In this document: positions 11,553-21,002 of the stretch, in pieces
How positions within the stretch are numbered: the stretch's first letter is position 1
Layout of the letters: the number at the start of each line of letters is the position of its first letter
DNA from: Ligustrum vulgare
Taxonomy: Eukaryota > Streptophyta > Magnoliopsida > Lamiales > Oleaceae
Assembly: GCA_963555705.1 (NCBI GenBank)
Contig: OY743180.1
Coordinates: forward strand, 43,618,129 to 43,682,128
Length of the DNA stretch: 64,000 bases
Direction of reading: 5' to 3'
Program-made: the position numbers and the translations under genes
The notes under the pieces: model-generated
The model's input: only the letters and a program-made list of their open reading frames with translations
What the model was told of the DNA's origin: nothing
Databases searched by the model: none

Positions 11553-12236
11553 TGTAGAAACCCGAAAACTTTTATCATATTTTTTTTGAGACGGCTTGCT
11601 ATCGTGAGCCTAGCCCATAGACAAACATTATGTTTGGTCCACGTAAGATAAATAAAGCCCAAAGCTAGTCCAAACAAGTTTATCATATGGTTTATTAAAT
11701 TATTTTAAAATATATATGATTTGAGTAATATTTGTTTCAAATGATAAACTCTTTTAAAAAAAAAAAGGTTTAAAATTTTTTTTATGTCTTAAAGACTATG
11801 TTGCACAATTTATTTTATAGAAAGACCCAATTTCATATTTCAAAAGTATAAACAAAAATGGGGGGACTTATAAAGTTTAATAGTCCTGCATATACTCTAT
11901 TGTGTATATTGTAAAGTTTGGGATAAAGGTGCAAAATACTTTGACTTTAAACCTCTTTTTTTCTCTCTCTTCCTGCATGAAATATATAGATGTAAATATA
12001 CATAGTATACACGAGTTCACTGCAAGAATGAAACTAAAACTTGCAATGAAAATGAAATGAAAGAAATGATTTAACACATTTACTCCATTTAATCATTTTT
12101 AAACACTCCATAAACCTCCACTTAAAACACCCCCATTACACCATTTATAATTATCACATAAATGAGACTCGTTTCGTCTCTTCAAGGGGTAGAAATGGTG
12201 GTTTCAGCTTCTTTCACCCATTCACATTCCTTCCAC

Positions 12237-12245
12237 TATAAAAGG
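12237..12245 (+). promoter_or_regulatory. TATA box of the solo LTR
   Basis: TATAAAAGG lies about 685 bp into the LTR within an otherwise A/T-rich U3-like stretch, a likely Pol II core promoter for the parent retroelement. Confidence 0.55.
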
Positions 12246-13613
12246 AGTCTTCTAAGGTAGTGTTTAAGTTCCTTGGCTTCAAATATCACAAACCCACGAA
12301 AAATTCTCATTTCTAGGAAGCTTAAAGTTCAAGCAAGTAAGGTGATCGAATTTGTATAGCGACGTTCACCGTCAGAAAACACCATTCACCGTTCAAGCTT
12401 TTATATCAAACGTTTTTGAATTGAGGTAGGTAGAGGTGCAAGTGGATATTTCATTTTCAAGTTATGAAATTCTCAAATGTTATGAAAGTATGACACCTTC
12501 GGGTATGGTGTTTCGGCACTACTATAGATGAATGATCATTCTCCAGCTCTACGTCTTATGATAATGCTATAGAAATTTGGATTTTGCCGGAAATCCATCT
12601 ACGTGCAATGGTATGAACTATAGTTGAGTTTTTCTAAATTTGATAATGGAATGCACCTATGACATCTATTGAGTTTTGACTCATAGGTTAACTCCCTTCT
12701 ACTGGTTGAATTTGTGGCATGAAGTCGTGGATTGCGGATTTAACGAAGGAAATGCGAGATGGTGTCAAGTGGTGGAGTTCTTCTTCAAGGACAATAAGAC
12801 TAGTACGTATTTGAATTTTTAATATTGTTATACATCAAGTTTGGTTTCCATGACATGAAAATGAAAGTTTAATTGTTATGTTGAAGACATATTATGTGAA
12901 AAGTTTGTGCAAGTTAAGGATTGAAAATCGGGGTGAAAGAAAAGAAAAACAATGTCGAAACAAATCTGTCCAGGCAACTTCGGGACGTTACTGTTCATAG
13001 CACAAACTTGGAATGGAATTCCGAAGACACAGTAACACTCACTGAATTATCTTTCTATGAGCGCAAAAATCACTTAATTGGAAGTTGTATAGAGGTCTGC
13101 ACGAATTTTTAAAAAGAGGTGGACGTCACAGTGTTCTTTCCGAACTCCCAACTTCTATCATTTGTTTCAAAACTTCATATCTTATTCATTACTTGGTATT
13201 TTTGGAAGAAACCAATTGGGTTTGATAACTTAATGAGTTAGCTATCACATAAACTTGGAATCAAGACATTCCAAGGTCTGTAGGAATTGTTATGTCACTT
13301 TTAAGTATAGATGCACAGTTTAGTTTTCAACTGGAGTTGAAACGGTGTTTTGAAAATTGTTTTAGTACTACACGTCTCGTCAACCGAAGCCAATTTTAGG
13401 ATATGTTGTACGTTATTGAGTCTTTTATATACGGTTAAAATTTCATTGAAAATTGAAGTGATTTGCTATGTCAAATGATTTTTTAATCATCAATGCTTGT
13501 AACACAAAGAGAATAGGATTTGCCATTTTTTTCTTTACATGAAGGTACTGTGCAGCAACTCAAATCCTCGTGAATAGTGCCATGCATTATGGTACTGTTC
13601 ATACAATTCAAAT

Positions 13614-13735
13614 AAAAAAAAAAAAAAAAATTGCTTTTAATATGATAATGAATTGATTCGAACCTTGCACCTCAAGGTTAGGTGGTAAACCTTTTACCAC
13701 TTAGGCTATAACTACTTTGTGTAAGGTGATGCATT
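13614..13735 (-). mobile_element. Possible tRNA-derived SINE inside the solo LTR
   Basis: Read on the minus strand, TAGCCTAAGTGG (plus 13697-13708) fits a Pol III box A and GGTTCGAATC (plus 13655-13664) fits box B, with about 32 bases between them. The segment ends in 17 T on this strand. This fits plant tRNA-related SINEs with a poly(T) end. No target duplication was found, and a full tRNA cloverleaf cannot be drawn. Confidence 0.4.
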
Positions 13736-13961
13736 GACAAATTGATACATTTTCGAAATGAGACCAAAAGCTGTTTCCTTTTTCATGAACTAAACTTATT
13801 GAAATTATTAAGGAAAAAAAAATACACCCATAAATTCTTATTGCAAATATTTTTCGCAAAATAAATTCATTAGTTTATTAATTGATTTCTAAGCTTACAA
13901 TATATGATTTAAAAGTTTTTGTGACGTTTCAACCCATGCGGATTTGGGGCGTTGCAGAGCT

Positions 13962-15030
13962 TGCAGCCATAAGTCAAGCCAAAGGGACGTTGCTTAGCTT
14001 AATTCGAGAAGACATGGATCATGATCCCTTAGCTAAGGAATTAGTAAAAGCTGCCCGAGAAGGAAAACACGATGATTTTGGGTAGAGGACGGCTTACTCT
14101 ACACTACTGGGTAGCGTGTCTATGTTCCTAAGTGGAACAACTTACGGCAGGGTATTATCAAGGAGTGCCATGAAACGAAGTGGGCTGGACATCCCAGGCA
14201 GAAACGCACATTGGCACTATTTGAGCGAGCTTACTATTGGCCACAAATGAAGGACATAGTGGAGCTTTATGTGAAGACTTCACAAGACAAGGTGGAGACT
14301 AAATCATCGGCAAGATTGTTGGAGCCTCTATCAGTCCCGAAGCGTCCATGGGACTATCACCATGGACTTCATTAGTGCCTTGCCAAAATCCGAAGGGTTC
14401 GGGTCAATTATGGTGGTAGTTGATCGATTCTTGAAGTATGGCACATTCATCCTGACTACTAAGGATTGCACGACAGAAGAAGCGGCAAGGATATTCTTCA
14501 AAAATGTGGTAAAGTATTGGGGGTTACCGCAAAGCATAATAAGTGATCATGACCCCCGTTTCACGGGTTGGCTGTGGACGGAGTTGTTTAAACTCCTAGG
14601 CTCAGACCTACACTTCTCTACAAGCTTTCACCCACAGACGGATGGGCAAACAGAACGGGTGAACGCTTTGTTGGAATGCTATTTTCGGCACTTTGTAAGT
14701 GTCAATCAAAGAGATTGGGCTAAGCTCCTAGACATTGCTCAATTTTCTTATAACTTATAAAAGGAGTGAGGCCACGGGGCGAAGTCCGTTCGAGCTAGCA
14801 ATGGGACAACAACCATTAATGCCCCACACCTTGTCCACTTCCATTGAAGGGGGAAAAAGCCCCAAAACCTACAAAATGGCTAAGTCATGGGAGGAGCATG
14901 CCGATTTAGCTCGCTCTTGCTTGAACAAGGCACAAAGGCGCATGAAGAAGTGGGCAGACAAAAAGAGACGGCTATTGGAGTTTAAGGTTGGTTACCAAGT
15001 CCTTGTGAAAATATTGCCTCAGCAATTCAA
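13962..15030 (+). pseudogene. Integrase of gypsy chromovirus 2
   Basis: The part upstream of the zinc domain resumes after the solo LTR (AAISQAKGTLLSLIREDM). The zinc region (ECHETKWAGHPG-like, near 14165-14290) is frame-shifted. The core shows MDFISALPKSEGFGSIMVVV, ISDHDPRFTGWLWTELF and the HPQTDGQTERVNALLECYF block with its catalytic Glu (14362-14760). A frameshift at about 14757 leads into 14735-15226. Confidence 0.85.
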
Positions 15031-15432
15031 AGCATATCGAAGTGTTCACAAAAGCTTGGTACGAAGGTATGAATGGTCGTTCCCAGTGGTGGCTAAGGTT
15101 GGCAAGGTTTCCTATCGCCTTGACCTACCTAGCGCATTGAAGATTCATCCCGTCTTCCATGTAAGTATGTTGAAACCTTGTCACGAAGACATGGAAGACC
15201 CCACGGGCACCTCCGATTGTGACTAAGTCTTTTGACAAGGAGGTTGATGAGGTTTTAGCAGACCGTGTTGTTCGAAGGTGTGGAGTACCTCCGTACCAAC
15301 AATTTTTAATCAAGTGGAAGGGAGTGCCCGTGTCAGAAGCAACCTAGGAGACACAAGAAGACTTGTGGCAATTCGAAGACAAGCTAAAGCACTACTCAGC
15401 GACGAGGGCGTCGCCCAAATAGGCGGGGAGGA
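15031..15432 (+). pseudogene. Integrase tail and chromodomain of gypsy chromovirus 2
   Basis: The GPF/HPVFHVS-type tail (VAKVGKVSYRLDLPSALK, HPVFHVSMLKPC) is in frame to 15226. After a frame change, a chromodomain-like stretch reads VDEVLADRVVRR, QFLIKWKGVPVSEAT and EDLWQFEDKL. A purine tract (GGCGGGGAGGA, 15422-15432) then forms the PPT. Confidence 0.8.
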
Positions 15433-15982
15433 TATCACAACCCCCTCGATTTTGCCCGAAATAATGGAGAAATATAGAAACAACGCTGTCTTGAAGCTAA
15501 CCAAAGTGTTCTAGACGACTCTAGCACAAAGGAGCAACTAGAAGATCATGGAGAATTCTAGAGAAATGCAAGCTCCAACACTTGGTGAATTATTCTAGAT
15601 CATCCTAGTCTAGTCCATGAAGATTTAATTGTAGATATTTGTATAGAGAATTCTAAATATGTAATCTAGACCGTCGGATAGAATTGATCATAGTCGTTCG
15701 TTGAGGAAGGCTTTGCCTATAAATAGCTTGGTAGGATCATTTGCTTGGCTTCAAGAGAGTAAAGTTGTATAAAGTTTGAGTGTTGTAAAGTTTCTTTGTA
15801 TAATACAAAGCTTTCCTTATAATCTCGTGTTCCTTCCTTATTCCTTTCTTAAAGTGTTCTATTTGGTGCATTTCCAAGACCTCAATGTCAATCGGGAGGT
15901 TGACTTAGTGCGATTACCGCGGGCCAGAAGTTGGACACACTAAGGCCGCATGGTTCTTGAAGAAAACAACAAGTCCATGACA
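15433..15982 (+). repeat. 3' LTR of gypsy chromovirus 2
   Basis: About 550 bp starting TATCACAACC (TG mutated to TA) right after the PPT and ending CCATGACA. A TATA box TATAAATAG lies at 15718-15726. The same sequence recurs on the opposite strand at 18306-18839 with a PBS after it, which fixes both LTR ends. Confidence 0.85.
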
Positions 15983-16098
15983 ACTTGAAACAAACCTACT
16001 GTTCGGCACCCGAGATGCTCCCAAGCATACGAGTCAGTCTTCCCTAACACACAGGCCAACAAGCTATAATGCATGTACAATGTAACTCTGAGAAAGAG
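15983..16098 (-). other. Short non-coding remnant between LTRs
   Basis: 116 bp without coding potential. Once the solo LTR at 16099-17614 is removed, it continues into 17615-17733. Confidence 0.4.
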
Positions 16099-17614
16099 TG
16101 TTCACTAATATCTCGCGATGCGAGATATCCCCGCAAGTGCACGGGTCGTAAGAAGTAATAAAATGGACCTAGGAGTCCGGATTATCGTCCCACGAGGACT
16201 GCTATTAAGTACCGAAATATTTTAGTTCTACACTTTATTTGAACGAACAAAGAGAATTTGAGGTTTTAAAGTAAAACTAAAGAATTAAACTAAATAATTT
16301 AAAATTGGAGAATTGCTTTTGTTTTTAAATACGATTGTAAAGTAGTTGGGAATCCCGATTTCACCTAACCAATTAAATTAACTCCAATTCCATGTTTTAT
16401 TTCCTAATTATGCATTCGGTCGAATTCACTAATTTAAATTGAAATTCCTCTCTCGAGTTTAAATCAATTCTACCTAAATAAGTCAACAATGTATCTCTAC
16501 AGCGGGTCCGAATATTCCTTATCTAGATGCACAAGACACAAGAATTCACACACGACCGCAATAATAACACGAGTATATCTCTATCTCTTGTTCAATTACT
16601 GGATTTATTGCCACGTTCTAAATTATTAACTCACCTCTCGAATTATGGAAATAACTCAATAAATCATGAATTGGTGATCAAGCAATTCAAGCATTAAGAA
16701 CAATAATAAATCAATACATGCAACAATACATTAAAACAACGAATATGGCATTAAAATAATTAACTAGGCTACATCGTTCATCCCAACATAGAATTTAGTT
16801 ACACATCATCAATAAATAACAAAAACAATAAAAATTAACGTTCATTAAAGATAACATAAAGAATGGAAATCTTGCACCAAGTTTTGATTCTTCAATTATC
16901 TTCAATTCACGCGCCTTTGCAATGCTTGATTCTCCACAATTTGATGTTGAATTCTCTATTGTGGCTCGTTCTGTGGAGAGACAAAGGTCTGAATTTCGTG
17001 CCTCTTATGTTGTATATATAGGTTTTGGAGAAAACCTAGGTCAAAAAGCCCAAAGCCTGTCAAAAATCGCGAGAAAAATCTGATCTGCGGCCCAGACGGA
17101 CAAGCGCGCGATCGCGCAGGCGTAATGTCGGCGATCGCGTGGAAGACCTTATAACTCTCGGGTTATAATTTACAACCATCTCGCGATCGCTTGGTGTGTA
17201 ACCAGCGATTACGACTTCATCTTTCTTCCGGATGTGCAAGTTAGTCCCCTGACTTTTAATTGCACCTTCAGTCCTCAACTTTCAATTGTTGCAATTTAGT
17301 CCCCAAACTTTATCTTCTTCTCGGTTTGACCATTCAAACTCTTAATTCATTCAATTAGGTCCTCCAACCTCTGATTTAGTCACTTTGGCACCAAGCATGT
17401 TTCCCGGTTGTTGTCACAAACTCCTCACTTGTCCAATTTAGCTCCAATTAACATCCAATCGTGTCATTTTTCCATTAATTGCTTCATTCTTCTTCAATTG
17501 AGACATTTTCTGAAAAGTAAACAAATAAACATAAATTAAATAGAAAATATTCCCACACGACAATAATTAATCCTAATTTAGACATACAAATAAGTGTATA
17601 AAATACGCTTATCA
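16099..17614 (-). mobile_element. Solo LTR, 1516 bp, minus orientation
   Basis: On the minus strand the segment starts TGATAAGCGTATTTTATACAC and ends GATATTAGTGAACA. It contains the CCGTGCACTTGCGGGG stretch that I associate with large plant gypsy LTRs. The flanking 5-mers AAGAG (16094-16098) and AGGAG (17615-17619) look like a target duplication with one change. No PBS or coding domain is present. Confidence 0.65.
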
Positions 17615-18291
17615 AGGAGCTTATTGATATATACCTGCAAGTACATAGGCCATGTTAGTGCACATCCTGAATAATCCAACAATATGAGTTTCTTGACGTG
17701 CCACATGAGTAGGGGAAAAACCGGACCGTGACATTCTCCCCACCCAATCCACTAGCGTCCCCGCAGCGGTGTGCTTGCCTCGCGTCCCCGCATGGCCTTC
17801 ATCTTCAAATCATCCACTTCAAAGGACTTTCCAATTTTCCTCCACTTACGGTACCGCCCGATCCTCGTATAGCTGACAAGAGTCCACAATGCCCCCCACA
17901 ACTCGTCTCATAGTGCCCCTACACTTACCGCCTTCGACACCAACCTTCACCTTGTGCCCCCTGCACTAATTCCTCGGTTGGACGGCACTCCTCTTGGCAA
18001 CAGCTTCTCCCACTTGTTGAAGCATTCACAATGCACAGTCCATCTTGGTGAATTCCCCTCAATAGAATGTCACACTCAACAAAACAAACGTGCAGCATGA
18101 CTGAACCAACCATGCCTTTTTCCTTCCATCAACCCAAAGTTTTCCACCATCGATTGATTAGCTTACTAGCACCATTTTGCCATTTTGCTCTTGGCAAAGT
18201 CACGCCTTTGATGGCCCAAAATTGTTGCGCAATCCCGCAGAACGCACACCATTGGTCTGCCGCTCCAACAACGCAACGTTTGAACAGTCCC
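17615..18291 (-). other. Leader/internal remnant of the minus-strand gypsy element
   Basis: Non-coding sequence downstream (minus strand) of the PBS at 18292-18303. A purine tract GGGTGGGGAGAA followed by TGTCACGG (LTR-like start at plus 17733) suggests a second LTR edge, so almost all internal coding sequence appears lost. Short ORFs on both strands have no recognisable domain. Confidence 0.5.
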
Positions 18292-18303
18292 GCTCTGATA
18301 CCA
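18292..18303 (-). other. Primer-binding site of the minus-strand gypsy element
   Basis: On the minus strand TGGTATCAGAGC follows the LTR end after two bases, matching tRNA-iMet. Confidence 0.85.
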
Positions 18304-18305
18304 AC

Positions 18306-18839
18306 TGTCACGAACTTATTGTTTTCTTCAAGAACCGTGCGGCCTTAGTGTGTCCAACTTCCGCCCCGCGGTAATCGCACTAAGTCAACCTCCCGATTGG
18401 CATTGAGGGCTTGGAAATACACCAAGTAGAACATTTTTAGAAAGGAACAAGGGAGGAATACAAGATTATAAGGAAAGTTTTGTATTAAACAAAGACTCTT
18501 TATACAACTTCGCTCTCTTGAAGCCAAGCAAATGATCCTACCAAGTTATTTATAGGCAAAGCCTTCCTCAACGGACAGCTAGGATCAATTCTATTCGACG
18601 ATCTAGATTACATATCTAGAATTCTCTATACATATATCTACAATTAAATATTCATGGAATAGACTAGGATGATCTAGAATAATCCACCAAGTGCAGGAGC
18701 TTGCCTTTCTCTAGAATTCTCCATGATCATCTAGTTGCTCCTTTATGCTAGAGTTGTCTAGAATACTTCGGTTAGCTTCAAGACACCGTTGTTTCTAGAT
18801 TTCTCCGTTATTTCGAGCAAAATCGAGTATGTTGTGACA
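18306..18839 (-). repeat. LTR of the chromovirus 2 family, inverted copy
   Basis: On the minus strand the LTR runs from TGTCACAACATACTCG to TTCGTGACA (perfect TGTCAC/GTGACA ends), 534 bp. It is clearly homologous, with scattered differences, to the plus-strand LTR at 15433-15982. A TATA box (TATAAATAA) lies at plus 18546-18554. It is followed by a PBS, so it is a 5' LTR in this orientation. Confidence 0.88.
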
Positions 18840-19252
18840 AGCAGCTATGATAACTAAAATATATATATATATATCCACAACTGTAAAGTAGCATAAACTT
18901 CAAGCTGTATTTCAAGTATCATTTCCATGTTTGACCAAAATGAAAGAGAAAATGTTTAATCTAATTTTCTAGACAATCTAACCGAACACGTTTGTGGCAA
19001 AAAAAAAAGGCTCGAATTGTGGACCAATTATACAGCTTAACAATCAGAGAATAAGGCCTTCTAGACAACTTCCTTCGTGCAATCACTTTAACAGGCATTA
19101 CCTTATCGACATCCCTGACAATCAACAGATATAAGTTCCATTTTTTAAGAAAAAGGAACAATACTTCTCGAAATATGGAGGAAATCTCTATCCACTAGTC
19201 AAATATCACACTAAATAAAGCAGAATGTATGTAGAAAAGGGATTTAACTGAC
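18840..19252. other. Non-coding stretch between the retroelement nest and the PP2C gene
   Basis: Contains an (AT)n run near 18860. I see no further PP2C exon on the minus strand, although this is where the next one might be expected. It is probably intron. Confidence 0.5.
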
Positions 19253-19402
19253 CTGTCCAGAGCTAGGCAAATCTCCACCATTACCACTCTTCAGCTGATA
19301 AGGGTAATTGAAATCATGCTGCTGAACTGGGGATCTGAAAACTGTACAGCCATCTCTAACCACCATAAACCCACTATCCCCTAAATTAATGGCATGAAGA
19401 CC
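19253..19402 (-). CDS. PP2C-family phosphatase, third visible coding exon
   Basis: A 50-codon exon in phase with the previous one, bounded by TTTCTTTACAG and a GTCAGT donor. It encodes [19 protein letters not shown] and ends [10 protein letters not shown]. The LGDSG block is a conserved PP2C core motif near the metal-binding centre. The next family exon, with the GTDG and DDIT motifs that complete the metal site, is not visible between here and 18840 and may be beyond the left edge or lost. The visible product (about 408 residues) is therefore incomplete. Confidence 0.85.
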
Positions 19403-19695
19403 CTGTAAAGAAAGGAAGTATGATTAGTGGAAACTATGCAAACTTAGGCACATCAAGTTCTTTTGATTACAACTGAAAAAACTTAAATATTGTCAAACAT
19501 TCAGAGAACACTAAAAATTTGAAATATAGAAAAATAAAATTCTTAAAGTGGAGCTATTTTAATCAAATGAAACTTGATTAATAAATATCTTATGTCAAGT
19601 TTATTGAATTGATTAATAAATATCTTATGTCTAGTTTATCGATCCTTAATGTCCTTTTATTTGTGGTGTAGTAACTCAAGTCGAGTATAAGATAC
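19403..19695 (-). other. PP2C intron of 293 bp
   Basis: GT-AG intron: donor GTATCTTATAC after the codons for TYQ, acceptor TTTCTTTACAG. AT-rich, no insertion seen. Confidence 0.8.
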
Positions 19696-20020
19696 CTGAT
19701 ATGTAAGAGCAATAATACACGCAGTTGATGACCCTCTAGATTTTGTTCTTATGTAAGCTTTCTCCAAGACTCTGGCTGGGTTAATGGAACCACTTGGTTC
19801 TTCATGGATTGCATAAACAGAATTGGACATGAGCTCACGAGCATACTGTCCTGCATCAACACCGATATCTGCCCATCCACCGACACCGTCAGCTACCCCA
19901 ATGGCTTGTTCATCCATACAAATAAAATGAGCATCCTCTCCACCAGTTTCTTCTTTTTCAGGATGGGGCAAATAGCATGATCCTGAATTTAGTTTCAGAG
20001 TTCTGCCTATTGGGATCTCC
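19696..20020 (-). CDS. PP2C-family phosphatase, second visible coding exon
   Basis: A 325-bp exon that continues the Leu codon split by the preceding intron (CT|G), so the phase fits exactly. It encodes the start of the catalytic domain: PHPEKEETGGEDAHF, the metal-binding DGVGGWADIGVDAG block, and RGSSTACIIAL. These match the plant PP2C subgroup related to Arabidopsis PP2C55-like and PBCP-type enzymes, Mg/Mn-dependent Ser/Thr phosphatases often sent to plastids or mitochondria. The subgroup is recalled from family knowledge. No stop interrupts the exon. Confidence 0.88.
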
Positions 20021-20665
20021 CTGCAGTCAACAAGTTAAAAACTAATAATAAAAAATAAAAGAGAGATTCCACAATATTTTCATTTCTTCAACCAGGTTAT
20101 CAAATTAAATTATGAAGTAATCAGAGAGAAAAATTTATATCCTCAAACTATCAAATGGCTTTCATAAATACATTTGTACTAATATAATGGCAGATTTTCA
20201 TGTAAATTTGCAATGAAAAAATTGTAATATATGGAACAATGTATCATGCCCAGTCTAAATTATTGTGAGCATTCATAACCTCTCACACCAAAAGAAAACT
20301 GAATATTGACTCCTAAAAATAGGTTGAGGTTGTGTTATAATTTGTTCAAAACATATAAATGAGAAGTGTTTTGAATCTACATTAACATGAAATCAAGTGA
20401 AAAAGAAAGTCAAGATAACACCGGAAGAGGCCCAGAAAAATGAACTGGGTGACCGCTCACTTTAAGCTAGGCCGTCGCCTGACTGTCCCCAGCCGTGACT
20501 TAGGTATTTTGCTTTAACTGGGCAGCCACCTAGTTCAAAACTAGGTGGCCGCCTAATTCAAAAAACTAACCGTTTGGCTTTGAATTTCTGGTGCATTTTT
20601 TAAGCATTTTAACACATTTTCACTTGGTTTTTGCATTCATTCGTGCATAGGACTTGTAAATCTAT

Positions 20666-20981
20666 ACATAGGGATATTGTTGAAGAAAAATATATATTCA
20701 TAACATACAAGCAACATCTCTTACATCCAAAACAAAGATCAAACTTCAATAGTGTTCTTGATAGTTCTATAGTCAAGTTTCAAATTGCTTGATTTGAAAT
20801 TGATCCATAGGTTTGATTACTCTTTCATCAAATTTTCCTTGAAGCCTTCAAGTACTCACCCCGGTGGCAGCAAATATTGTTTGAGGACAACGATTTCACA
20901 CCGTGTTCAAACCTTCCATTTGGGTGAATTTACTTGTTCATTTTGTTTGTTCTTCATCTCCTCCTTCCAATTTCCACAACA
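20666..20981 (+). repeat. 5' LTR of copia 2 (homologous part)
   Basis: From TAGGGATATTGTTGAAG to TTTCCACAACA, aligned by eye to 24234-24900. The upstream stretch 20330-20665, with GGCCGTCGCC and GGTGGCCGCC motifs like copia U3 regions, may belong to the LTR too. Confidence 0.75.
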
Positions 20982-21002
20982 GTCTCAAACAATATTAAAA
21001 GA

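Larger units (their letters stand above)
11553..13956 (+). mobile_element. Solo LTR, 2404 bp, inserted in gypsy chromovirus 2
   Basis: The segment begins TGTAGAAACCCG and ends GGGGCGTTGCA. It is flanked by GAGCT at 11548-11552 and 13957-13961, and the gypsy 2 sequence continues directly across. No PBS, PPT or coding domain is inside, so it is a solo LTR left by recombination. Its start and end resemble large gypsy LTRs such as the one at 58366. Short open frames inside show no recognisable domain. Confidence 0.9.
4381..15982 (+). mobile_element. Ty3/gypsy chromovirus 2, split by nested insertions
   Basis: Gag (4478-5298), protease (from 9706), RT and RNase H (to 11552), integrase (13962-15030), chromodomain (15220-15420) and 3' LTR (15433-15982) belong to one element of the same broad clade as gypsy 1. 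It is split by a copia element at 5367-9678 and by a solo LTR at 11553-13956, each with a 5-bp target duplication. Removing both insertions restores the domain order. Its own 5' LTR is not seen and probably lies left of gypsy 1. Confidence 0.85.

Noticed and set aside
18292..18303. tRNA gene fragments at TGGTATCAGAGC sites (also 5511, 35011, 50261, 60915)
   Set aside because: These are primer-binding sites complementary to the tRNA-iMet 3' end, each next to an LTR or viral leader; no cloverleaf is present.
17728..18374. Plus-strand open frames of 60-93 codons
   Set aside because: They run antisense across the leader, PBS and LTR of the minus-strand gypsy element and have no domain.
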